A stretch of DNA of 64,000 nt from Dokdonella immobilis (lineage in GTDB: Bacteria; Pseudomonadota; Gammaproteobacteria; Xanthomonadales; Rhodanobacteraceae). This document shows, piece by piece, positions 17,883 to 28,002 of the stretch. Each line of letters begins with the position of its first letter. Positions within the stretch are counted from its first letter, which is position 1. The DNA lies in NCBI RefSeq assembly GCF_900115085.1, contig NZ_FOVF01000001.1, forward strand, positions 248,001 through 312,000, in the 5' to 3' direction. The translations under genes and the position numbers were made by a program. The notes under the pieces are model-generated. The model made no database searches. It was not told where the DNA came from and saw nothing but the letters and a program-made list of their open reading frames with translations.

Positions 17883-18506
17883 TCAGGACTTTGCGGAGGT
17901 TGCTCCCGCCGCGTCCCCTGTCTGTCCTTCACCCACGCTGGCGCGGATGCGCTCCAGGCCCTTCCGGTAGGCCTCGGCATCGCCAAATTCGAAAAAGCGC
18001 GGATAGCGCTCGTGCGTGGCGACGATACGGCGGGCGTGCTTGATCGGGCACCAGTACTGTTCGGTCCTGGCTGCCACTTCGCGCAGATAGGCGGCGACGC
18101 CATTGCCATACGAGCAATAGAAGCAGTTGAAGCGTTCGATCGCATTGAGATACGGAAGGTCACCACGATCGAAGGCCATGTAATCGGAACGACGGGCCCG
18201 CGGAATGCCGTAGATCGGAAAGCAGATCCGCTGGTAGACGGTGACGAACAGATCCATCAGCAGGAACGGAATGAAACCGGCGTAGATCAAGGGTGCGGTA
18301 AGGGCGACGCTGATCCGGCTGTGGCGCAGGAAGCGCCAGAGCCCGAGCCGCGCAAGCCGCTGCTTTTCGAGCACCTCGCGGGCAAAACGAACGCGCTTGT
18401 TCTCGACCAGGAATCCGAATTCCTCGCGCTTCTTCGCGAACTCGGCCTGCAGTTCCTCTTCCAGCGCTCGCATGCGAGCGAGGATTTCCTCGATGTTGGC
18501 ATTCAT
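17883..18506 (-). CDS. Conserved-looking protein of unknown function with paired cysteines
   Basis: The product has 207 residues. It starts with a coiled-coil-like charged helix (MNANIEEILARMRALEEELQ), then has hydrophobic stretches (ISVALTAPLIYAGFIPFLLMDLFVTVYQRI), and a C-terminal part with ERFNCFYCSYGNG and, about 20 residues later, EQYWCPIKHARRI. The C-x2-C and the later C-x3-H could bind a metal. A GGAG ribosome site lies 5 nt before the ATG at 18506, which is preferred over longer frames. It is divergent from the lipoprotein at 18703. I recall similar uncharacterised proteins in other Proteobacteria but know no function. Confidence 0.75.
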   Translation of the reverse strand: MNANIEEILARMRALEEELQAEFAKKREEFGFLVENKRVRFAREVLEKQRLARLGLWRFLRHSRISVALTAPLIYAGFIPFLLMDLFVTVYQRICFPIYGIPRARRSDYMAFDRGDLPYLNAIERFNCFYCSYGNGVAAYLREVAARTEQYWCPIKHARRIVATHERYPRFFEFGDAEAYRKGLERIRASVGEGQTGDAAGATSAKS

Positions 18507-18702
18507 TGGAACTCCGGTCGTTTCGAAGCAGCAATTGTCCGTTCGGGATTGCCAGGCAGCCGATTTGCAGCGGGCGATGAACCTGTCGATGACGCTACAA
18601 CGGTCCGTACTGCCAGCATACGCCGGTTGCGCAAGCCGATTTGGACGGCAGCGGCTGTTGTACGCTTGCGGACATCGGAAGCAGTGGCAGGAAAGGTCCC
18701 CG

Positions 18703-19767
18703 ATGGTCCGTTTTCGTTTGATTCTGATCGCGGCGATCTGCTCGGTACTGGTCGCCTGCCTGGGCGACAGGCCACCGTCGGATTTCAAGCCGGAAGCAGC
18801 CGGGCAGCCCGATCCATCCAACCCGCAATGCCCCGACCTCGACGGCAGCTATGACCTCGCCGGCAGCCCGCTCGCCAGGGCCATCACCGACCGGAGACCT
18901 CCCGCTTCGCATGGGCTGCCCATCGTACTGACCTTCAAGCGGGGCGTGACTTCCACCGAGGCCTGGTGGGTCGTACCGCGCGAACGATTGCAGAAGTGGG
19001 CAGCGGCCGAACGCGAGAACAATCCGGGCGATTACGCGCGCTGGCGGGAACTGGTGCTGCGCGGCAAGTTGGCCGGAGAACGTTCCTGGGACCACGACGG
19101 CTTTCTCGAGGCGGTCGCCGAACTCGGGCCACCGGCACCGGTGTTTGCCGGCGTCGTCCGCTACGCCTGCGAGCAGAACTGGATGCGCACGCGACCGCAG
19201 CCAACCAGCTACCGCGCGGATGCCGATGGCGGTAGTCACGAAACGGAGATCTGGCTGGCACGCGATCGCAGCGGTGACCTGCTGGTCAAGAATGTGGTCT
19301 ACAACCTCAAGTCGTTCCACATCTGGGGTGAAGCCAACAACACCATTCGCACTTCCAGTCGGGCGAGCTGGAAGAGAATTCCGGCGCAGCCACATGCCCC
19401 TGCGGATCCACTGACCGAAGCCGACCTGCCTGCGGCGAACGCGGCCGGGCTCGCAGAGGCGAACGGCGGGCCGGCGTCGTGCAGCGTAATGCCCGCACGA
19501 CTGGTCGATCTGTCGAGCTACATCCTCGGCAATTCGCCAGCCGGCGTCGCCCTGGCCTATTTTGCGCCGCTGGAAGAGGAGCCGATGACATCCCCGGAGC
19601 ATTGTCGGGGCCAGATCCTCGAGCTGCATTTTTCCGGCAATTCGCCCGAGGCGCTCGCCTCGATCGACGGAATGCTGGCGCGCGCAGAACTGGTTCGCAG
19701 CGTCAGCGTGCTTGCCGGCGATGACGACAAGCCCAATCTGCGCAAATTGAGGGTTGTCCTCAAGTAG
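18703..19767 (+). CDS. Predicted lipoprotein of unknown function
   Basis: This 354-residue protein has a type II signal peptide, with the lipid cysteine at C19 (ICSVLVACLGD). The rest is soluble, with no domain I recognise. Notable features are CPDLDGSYDLAGSPLA near the N-terminus, a central region resembling a lipocalin-like or calycin strand pattern (ETEIWLARDRSGDLLVKNVVYNL), and a C-terminal segment (LEEEPMTSPEHCRGQILELHFSG) that could be a separate small domain. The AGGAAAGG ribosome site is 6 nt before the ATG at 18703. Base composition matches the surroundings. Confidence 0.8.
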   Translation: MVRFRLILIAAICSVLVACLGDRPPSDFKPEAAGQPDPSNPQCPDLDGSYDLAGSPLARAITDRRPPASHGLPIVLTFKRGVTSTEAWWVVPRERLQKWAAAERENNPGDYARWRELVLRGKLAGERSWDHDGFLEAVAELGPPAPVFAGVVRYACEQNWMRTRPQPTSYRADADGGSHETEIWLARDRSGDLLVKNVVYNLKSFHIWGEANNTIRTSSRASWKRIPAQPHAPADPLTEADLPAANAAGLAEANGGPASCSVMPARLVDLSSYILGNSPAGVALAYFAPLEEEPMTSPEHCRGQILELHFSGNSPEALASIDGMLARAELVRSVSVLAGDDDKPNLRKLRVVLK

Positions 19768-19935
19768 CGCGAAAGGTCGGGCCCGTTCGCCGAGTGCAAT
19801 GCGACGGACGCCCCGGATTCGTGTCCACGGCCATGCCAGGCTGCCGCTGGCGAGTCCAGGCGAGGCCATGGGCGCTTCCGGTCCTGCATCAAATGCGGGC
19901 AATCCATCTTCCACAGACTCAAGCAGGGTCCCGAC

Positions 19936-21255
19936 GTGTCTACCACGGAGAAAGGCCACACGTTTCCGGTACGTTCGGCTGACAAGCTCGATCGGTTCGC
20001 CCGGGCATTTCTGATGCTCTGTCTCGCCCATGGCGGGAGCGCCCTGGCCAACGACGTACCGGTCGCCGATACCAATGCGCTGATTGCGGCGATCAACTCC
20101 GCGATGCCCGGCGACCGCATCCTCGTCGCCGCCGGCACCTATCCGGTCAACGTCAACCTGAACTGCATGGCGGCCGGCACGGCGGCCCAGCCGATCGAGG
20201 TGCGTGCGGTTACGCCCCGCTCGGTCCTGATACGCTTCGCCAACGCCAGCGGCGCAACCGAGGGCTTCAAGGTCAGCGCACCGCACTGGCATTTCGAAGG
20301 ACTCGATATCGAAGGCGCCTGCGTCGACGACTCGGATTGCGAACACGCCTTCCACCTCACCGGCAATGCCGACTTCACGATCCTGCGCAACAACCGGGTC
20401 CGCGACTTCAATGCGCAGCTGAAGAGCAACACGGCATCGCCCGGGAGCGGACTGTTTCCGGATGATGTGCTGATCGAGCGCAATGTCTTCTACGACACGC
20501 GCGGCCGCAACACCTCCAATCCGGTGACCAAGCTCGACGTGGTCGGCGGCCGACGCTGGATCGTGCGCGCGAACACGATCCACGACTACCAGAAGCTCGG
20601 TGGCGACACGGTCAGCTACGCGGCCTTCCTCAAGGGCAACTCGCGCGACGGTCTGTTCGAGCGCAACCTGGTCATCTGCCAGCGCGATTTCACCGGCGGC
20701 GTGCGTCTTGGGCTCAGCTTCGGCGGTGGCGGCAGTTCGCCGGGCGGCATCTGCGAAGACGGCACCTGCACCCCGGAACACCAGAACGGAGTCATGCGCA
20801 ACAACCTGATCCTGCATTGTCCCGACGTCGGCATCTATCTGAACAGCGCAAGCGCAACACGCGTCGAACACAACACGCTGTTCGACACGAGCGGCATCGA
20901 CGTGCGATTTGCCGCCACTACTGCGGATGTCCGCAACAACCTGCTTAGTGGCCAGATCCGCAATCGCGACGGCGGCAGCAGTACCCAGCAGGGCAATCTC
21001 TCGCAAGTGGCCCTGGCCAGTTTCAGCACGTGGTTTGTGGATCCCGCGCAGGCGGACTTCCGACTCGTCGACGGCACGGCCTTCGTCGACCAGGGCGTTG
21101 CCGCGCCCCAGGTACTGGACGATTTCTGCGGCAACGACCGCAATGATGGCGCGCGCGACATCGGCGCGCTCGAATATGACGCGGATTTCGCCTGCATCAC
21201 GACCGCCGGTGGCGGCCTCGAGGAATCCATCTTTGCGGACGGATTCGACCCCTGA
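19936..21255 (+). CDS. Secreted right-handed parallel beta-helix protein with C-terminal IFADGFDP tail
   Basis: The 439-residue product has a signal peptide (AFLMLCLAHGGSALA, after a 22-residue N-terminal extension from a GTG start at 19936). A parallel beta-helix follows, of the type found in polysaccharide lyases and choice-of-anchor proteins: DTNALIAAINSAMPGDRILVAAGTYPV, then repeated short rungs (DFTILRNNRVRDF, DVLIERNVFYDT, GVMRNNLILHCPDVGIYLNSASATRVEHNTLFD). It ends DNRNDGARDIGALEYD, a family closing motif, then GGGLEESIFADGFDP and stop. The shape suggests carbohydrate binding or cleavage, but catalytic residues cannot be assigned. The IFADGFD tail recurs in other secreted proteins of this window. 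Confidence 0.82.
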   Translation: MSTTEKGHTFPVRSADKLDRFARAFLMLCLAHGGSALANDVPVADTNALIAAINSAMPGDRILVAAGTYPVNVNLNCMAAGTAAQPIEVRAVTPRSVLIRFANASGATEGFKVSAPHWHFEGLDIEGACVDDSDCEHAFHLTGNADFTILRNNRVRDFNAQLKSNTASPGSGLFPDDVLIERNVFYDTRGRNTSNPVTKLDVVGGRRWIVRANTIHDYQKLGGDTVSYAAFLKGNSRDGLFERNLVICQRDFTGGVRLGLSFGGGGSSPGGICEDGTCTPEHQNGVMRNNLILHCPDVGIYLNSASATRVEHNTLFDTSGIDVRFAATTADVRNNLLSGQIRNRDGGSSTQQGNLSQVALASFSTWFVDPAQADFRLVDGTAFVDQGVAAPQVLDDFCGNDRNDGARDIGALEYDADFACITTAGGGLEESIFADGFDP

Positions 21256-21348
21256 TCCCCGCCCTGGCATATTCGACCCGGGCCGGATCGCTCCGGTCCC
21301 GGGTCGCAGTGGCATGGCCCGGGACGCGGCGGCCCCGTGCCCGAACGG

Positions 21349-23649
<2,301 letters not shown>

Positions 23650-24068
23650 ATTGGCGCGCCGGTGCCGCGGCATCGGCCCGGGCCGGTTGGTCGGCGGTTG
23701 CGGGCGACGGTTCGCGCGGCCTCCGGGCCGATCCGCGTCGAAGCTGCCGGCTACCGTGCGATCCATTCCATGGAACGCATACTCGAGCGCCACGGCGAAG
23801 CCGCCGAGTACCGTATCCGCCTGGCCTCGGGGTCCGGCAATGCCGTCCTCGGGGTTGAGAGGACTCTCGCCCGCAGCCAAAAATCGACCATCAGTCGCAT
23901 TCCGCGGATCAAGGATTCGAACCTCGAGGCCTGGCCCGGCAAGGCGATGTAGTTCGTGGCCTGATGCGCTTGCGATTGATCGGCATCAGCCTGCAGTGGC
24001 TCGGTGCGTTCCCATCGCAAGCCGTCCTCCCGTTGCTGCAGAACCAGGAGCTGGACCACACCACACAC
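23650..24068. other. Intergenic region between katG and a membrane-protein gene, no convincing gene
   Basis: Several short open frames cross these 420 bp on both strands, but none has a good ribosome site, a recognisable domain or a natural amino-acid composition. The region begins with the presumed katG regulatory sites and ends at the stop of the minus-strand membrane-protein gene. I see nothing else. Confidence 0.5.
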
Positions 24069-24749
24069 TCATCGTCTGGACGCGTGCAAGGGGCGCACTA
24101 GCTCGCGCATCAGGTCCGGACGCAGGTCGCCGAACAGGAACAGACCGGTCACCGCGATGACCAGCGCATACAGAGCCCAGTTTCCGAATTCGCCGGCATA
24201 ACCCGACAGGATGAAGACCAATCCCCCCATCATCACCAGAACCAGCACATTCGGCTGGTCGCGCCGCTTGCGCTCCTCTTCGTCCAGTCCTGCGGCCAGA
24301 TCCGCCTTGTATTGCCGAAATGAAGCAGGCGCCGCGGAGATCACCATGAGCAAGGCGGAACCGGCCAGGCCGAGGGAAAAGACCTTTCCTCCGCTGGAGG
24401 CGACCAGCACACCGATGACCCATCCGAACATCGCGGTCAACAGGATGCTTCCAGCCAGGGCAAGCAGGATCGCCGTCGCCCAGAGTGCAAGGGCATCGGC
24501 GGCACCCGGACTGGGGCCCGCCTCCTGGCGGGTAGAGACAAGTACGCCCACGACCCCGATGCAGACGATGCTGAAACAGACATTGAAGAGACTGAGCATG
24601 AGGAACTGGCCAGCGGACCAGTCGAGCACGAACACTCCGGCGGCAGGCACGAGGTGGCGCAGAATGATGCCCGCCGTCTGCAGCGGCGCAAGATTCCTGC
24701 GTGGCAAGGGCGCCCAGTAGGGTTCGATTTGTCGCCTCTTCGCGCTCAT
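24069..24749 (-). CDS. Predicted multi-pass membrane protein of unknown function
   Basis: The 226-residue product begins MSAKRRQIEPYWAPLPRRNL and has about six hydrophobic segments: ILRHLVPAAGVFVLDWSAGQFLML, LFNVCFSIVCIGVVGVLV, LWATAILLALAGSILLTAMFGWVIGVLVA, VFSLGLAGSALLMVI, VLVLVMMGGLVFILSGY and ALYALVIAVTGLFLF. A charged loop, YKADLAAGLDEEERKRRDQ, lies between the fourth and fifth. The DWSAGQFLML signature is seen in an uncharacterised membrane family. The start at 24749 follows an unusual run of eight G residues on the coding strand (24754-24761) that serves as the ribosome site. A start at 24776 is also in frame. Confidence 0.8.
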   Translation of the reverse strand: MSAKRRQIEPYWAPLPRRNLAPLQTAGIILRHLVPAAGVFVLDWSAGQFLMLSLFNVCFSIVCIGVVGVLVSTRQEAGPSPGAADALALWATAILLALAGSILLTAMFGWVIGVLVASSGGKVFSLGLAGSALLMVISAAPASFRQYKADLAAGLDEEERKRRDQPNVLVLVMMGGLVFILSGYAGEFGNWALYALVIAVTGLFLFGDLRPDLMRELVRPLHASRR

Positions 24750-24826
24750 TAAGCCCCCCCCTTTGAATTCATGCACACGCGACCTGCAATGCTGGCGACG
24801 GCGTCATGTTCCGAACGCGTCGATGC

Positions 24827-25690
24827 TTAGTCCAGAAGATCGCGAAGCGTCTCGCCGGACGCCAGGCGCAGGTCATACAGTTGCCAGGCACCGCCCTCGC
24901 GCTTCATCACGTAGATTACCGGCCGCTCGCGAAAGGCATCGGAAAAGCGAACCGGCACCCCCGTCTTGCCGTCGGCCATGCGCGCCGAGCCGACGCTGAA
25001 TCGCCGCGGATATTCCTGACTGTCGGTAAAGGGATCGCCGTCGATGGCCGGTACTTCGTCGGCCGGCGCGGGCCTGGCGAAATACCGCATCACGGCCTCG
25101 TCGAGCGCCCGGCTGAACCAGCGGCGTTGTCCCTTCAGATTGGCCGGCGTGAAACCCATGTCGCCGCCAAAGTGGGCTTCGAGCAGCCGCTGCACCCGAC
25201 CCTCGGGGCTGTCGGCCGATGCCAGCGTCCCGGGCGAATGGCTCAGGGTCAGGACCTGGTTGTCCAGCGCAAGCAGCAGGGTTTCGGAATCGACCCGATG
25301 GAATTCGAAGATGCCGGTGTCGCAGCTCAGGCTCACACCCGCAACGGGCAAGTGGGGGATGCCGAGCGCTTGCGCGGCCTGGGGCGCGGGCGCCGGCAGA
25401 TTCCCCTGGAACAGGCTCTCGGCGGAAAAGTTCGCGGTTTCGAGCACGGCATGGCCGCAGCGCAGGACGCCCGGACCTTCGACCGACCCGGCCTTGAAGA
25501 TGACGACCTTGCCGACCCAGGCCTGCAATGGCATGCGGGGCGATTCGCCAGGCACCCATGGCGCGCTGATGACTCGCGTGATGCGCCATTCGGGAGGGAG
25601 CGCATCGGGGCCGCCTGCGATGGCGGCCACGGACGTCAGGCAAGCGACTGCGGCAAAGGTCGCGACACGGAAAAATCCAGGTCCTTTCAT
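24827..25690 (-). CDS. Predicted secreted protein of unknown function
   Basis: The 287-residue product has a signal peptide (MKGPGFFRVATFAAVACLTSVAAIAGG) and a soluble body with no domain that I recognise. Features include PEWRITRVISAPWVPG, LQAWVGKVVIFKAGSVEGPGVLRCGHAVLE, the strand-rich SETLLLALDNQVLTLSH and a C-terminal VPVRFSDAFRERPVIYVMKREGGAWQLYDLRLASGETLRDLL. That last part resembles repeat-like beta-domains that end in a regulatory tail. A GGAG ribosome site is 5 nt before the ATG at 25690; the frame is open to 25744. It lies 77 bp upstream of the membrane-protein gene on the same strand, so the two may be co-transcribed. Confidence 0.75.
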   Translation of the reverse strand: MKGPGFFRVATFAAVACLTSVAAIAGGPDALPPEWRITRVISAPWVPGESPRMPLQAWVGKVVIFKAGSVEGPGVLRCGHAVLETANFSAESLFQGNLPAPAPQAAQALGIPHLPVAGVSLSCDTGIFEFHRVDSETLLLALDNQVLTLSHSPGTLASADSPEGRVQRLLEAHFGGDMGFTPANLKGQRRWFSRALDEAVMRYFARPAPADEVPAIDGDPFTDSQEYPRRFSVGSARMADGKTGVPVRFSDAFRERPVIYVMKREGGAWQLYDLRLASGETLRDLLD

Positions 25691-25884
25691 GGCGCTCCAG
25701 AGCTTGTGTTGGGTCGATACGATGTCGCGACGCGCGCTCGGCACGCAAAAGGCTTGTGCGGCTTGGGCGTGGCCTGGATTCTGCCACTAGTGCGGGCTGA
25801 CGACGCCAGAGCGATCGCTGGTCCGCCCCGCCTCGCAGACCCGGGTTGTTGCCTTCCGCCGTGCAGGCACTCCTTCAGGAGCGA

Positions 25885-27633
25885 TCAGGTCGTCTGCCGG
25901 ACCAGCGACTGAAGCCGGGACTCGAGCGACGCGACGAACCCCGATTCATCGCGCAGCGGCGACGTTTCCATCCGGGCGCGAAGCCCCTCGCGAAAACCTA
26001 GCAGGCGTTGCGGATCGCGACACAAGGCGGTAGCAATGCGGACATAGGCTTCGCCGTCATTCCCGATCAATTCGGTGGCGCCGAGTCCCTCCAGCACGCT
26101 GGCAACCATGCGTCCGGCATGCGTATTCCCGCGCAGGGTGACCACCGGGACCCCCGACCACAGCGCACAGCAGGCAATCGTGTGGCCGCTCCAGGGAAAG
26201 ACATCGAGCAGGATATCGATGTCGGAAAATATCCGGAAAAAGCTTTGCCCCGGATTGGACAGATGAACCAACTGCAACCGCTCGGCAGCGATACCCAGTT
26301 CGCCGAATGCGACTTCGAGACGCCGCTGGTGCCAGTGGTCAAGCTGATCCCTCGCCAGCAGCAGGCGACTGCCGGGATTTTCCCTGAGGATCCGCGCCCA
26401 GCTGGAAATGACGCGGGCATTCACCTTTTCCAGCTTGTGCAGGCTGCCAAAGGTGACGAAGCCATTGCGCGACAGCGGAGCGGGCTCGACGTCCGGTGCA
26501 TGGGACGGCGGCCGAAAGCATGCGAAGCCATGCACGAGCCGCAGCAGGTGTTCGGTTCCCATGGGCATTTCGCCATCGGGCGCCGTGCAGCCGTCCACGA
26601 TTCGATAGTCCATGGCAGAAAGGCCAGTCGTGTTCGGATAGCCGAGATAGCTGATCTGGCAACGTGCGGGCCGGGCGGCGAAAACGCCGAGGCGACCATG
26701 CTCGGTGTGGCCAGCGAGATCGACCAGGATATCGATCCGGTCCGAACGGATCAGCGATGCAACGGCTTCATCGGATTCTCCGCGCACGTCGCGCCATTTC
26801 GAGGCAAGACCCTGGAGCCGGGCCGTGACCCCGTCGGCGTGGGGCACATCGGAATAACAGAAAACCTCGAACCGATCGGTATCGTGGTGGGCCAGCAATG
26901 GTTCGAAAAAACAGTTCACCGCATGCGCGCGGAAATCGCCCGAAACATAGCCGATGCGAAGCCTCGCGCCCGGTTCGGGCCATGCCGTCGCTGCGCGAAC
27001 CTGACCGAACAGTCCATTGGCGACGCAGCCGTGTTCTTCGGCAACGTCGGCTGGATCCAGATCCGGCAACAGGTTCAACACGTAGAGGAGGCTGTTGGCC
27101 GCGGCACGATAGGTGGGCCGAAGCGCGAGCGCGCTTCGAAACGACTGCACGGAGTCGGCAAGCCGCACCTGGTCGAGTTCGAGCATGCCGCGGTTGAACC
27201 AGGCCTCCGGCCACTCGGGATCGAGTCGTGTCGCTTCGCGGCTATGGACGATCGCCTTTTCGTGTTCGCCCGCTGCCGAAAGAACCACGCCCAGATTCAT
27301 GTGCGCTCCGGCGTAATCGGCGCGCAGTTTCAGTGCCTGCTGCAATTGCTCGGCGGCTGCGGTCAGATCGCCGGCCTTGTGCAGGGCATCGCCGAGGTTA
27401 TTGCGCAGGACAGGCTGTTCGGGCACCCGTTCGACCGCCTGCCGGATATAGGCGACGGCGGTGGCATGATCGCCCTGCTGATGGCAGGCCAGACCGAACA
27501 GGTGCAGGGCGTCGGGATTTCCCGGCTGCGATTTCAGGACTTCGCGGTAGAGCGCTTTCGCTTCTTCGAGATTGCCGGCCCGATGATGTTGCGTGGCCCG
27601 GCCCATCATTTGCTGCAGGGATGCGGCGCTCAT
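25885..27633 (-). CDS. TPR-containing SPINDLY/OGT-type (GT41) glycosyltransferase
   Basis: This 582-residue protein has about six TPRs (residues 5-200; NLEEAKALYREVLKSQPGNPDALHLFGLACHQQGDHATA and following) and a C-terminal GT41 domain like eukaryotic OGT and SPINDLY. Family features include LRIGYVSGDFRAHAVNCFFEPLLAHHD, RIDILVDLAGHTEHGRLGVFAARPARCQISYLGYPNTTGLSAMDYRIVD, NGFVTFGSLHKLEKVNARVISSWARIL and DILLDVFPWSGHTIACCALWSGVPVVTLRG. Bacterial members transfer GlcNAc or other sugars to proteins or adhesins. It is divergent from the 1298-residue secreted protein at 28003, with about 370 bp between them; whether it glycosylates that protein is only a guess. Confidence 0.92.
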   Translation of the reverse strand: MSAASLQQMMGRATQHHRAGNLEEAKALYREVLKSQPGNPDALHLFGLACHQQGDHATAVAYIRQAVERVPEQPVLRNNLGDALHKAGDLTAAAEQLQQALKLRADYAGAHMNLGVVLSAAGEHEKAIVHSREATRLDPEWPEAWFNRGMLELDQVRLADSVQSFRSALALRPTYRAAANSLLYVLNLLPDLDPADVAEEHGCVANGLFGQVRAATAWPEPGARLRIGYVSGDFRAHAVNCFFEPLLAHHDTDRFEVFCYSDVPHADGVTARLQGLASKWRDVRGESDEAVASLIRSDRIDILVDLAGHTEHGRLGVFAARPARCQISYLGYPNTTGLSAMDYRIVDGCTAPDGEMPMGTEHLLRLVHGFACFRPPSHAPDVEPAPLSRNGFVTFGSLHKLEKVNARVISSWARILRENPGSRLLLARDQLDHWHQRRLEVAFGELGIAAERLQLVHLSNPGQSFFRIFSDIDILLDVFPWSGHTIACCALWSGVPVVTLRGNTHAGRMVASVLEGLGATELIGNDGEAYVRIATALCRDPQRLLGFREGLRARMETSPLRDESGFVASLESRLQSLVRQTT

Positions 27634-28002
27634 GGACGGTCGAAGGAACCTCTGCAGGACTGGAATGCGAATCCGGACAGTTTAGCCGACTCCTGCCGCA
27701 GCGGTGGATGCGTCCTCGGCTCCTTTCACGGCACGGCCAACTGCAAAGGGGGCGCGGTGGGCGCATTGCAGGCGTCATCGCAGCTGGACGACGTCGCGCA
27801 CGCACCCGGCCGCGCCCGCGAAAGGCGCGCGACGACCAGAGTCGCGGGGGAAAATCACCCAGCGTTGAATTCGCAAGGTGATTCCGCGGGACACTGCCTC
27901 CGAGTTCCGAGGTCCGGGTCGCCGACCCCATCGCCCCATTTCGATTTATCCACGGGTGCAACGCGATCCGGCTGTTGCTGGCAATCATCGAGGAATCCGG
28001 TC
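27634..28002. other. Divergent promoter region between the GT41 gene and the giant secreted protein
   Basis: These 369 bp separate two divergent genes and should contain both promoters. A GAGGAA ribosome site sits 7 nt before the ATG at 28003. No hairpin, repeat or small gene was recognised. The open frames that cross the region have unnatural amino-acid composition. Confidence 0.5.

Noticed and set aside
18595-21315. Long minus-strand open frame of about 900 codons opposite the lipoprotein and beta-helix genes
   Set aside because: It mirrors real coding frames in GC-rich DNA, has unnatural composition and no domain, and the plus-strand genes have signal peptides and ribosome sites.
23651-24160. 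Plus-strand open frame of 169 codons upstream of katG
   Set aside because: It is very rich in Arg, Ala, Pro and Ser, has no family features and overlaps the 3' end of a better supported gene.
26008-28002. Extension of the giant secreted protein to a 1963-residue frame
   Set aside because: The extra part lies antisense to the GT41 gene. The signal peptide and ribosome site place the true start at 28003.
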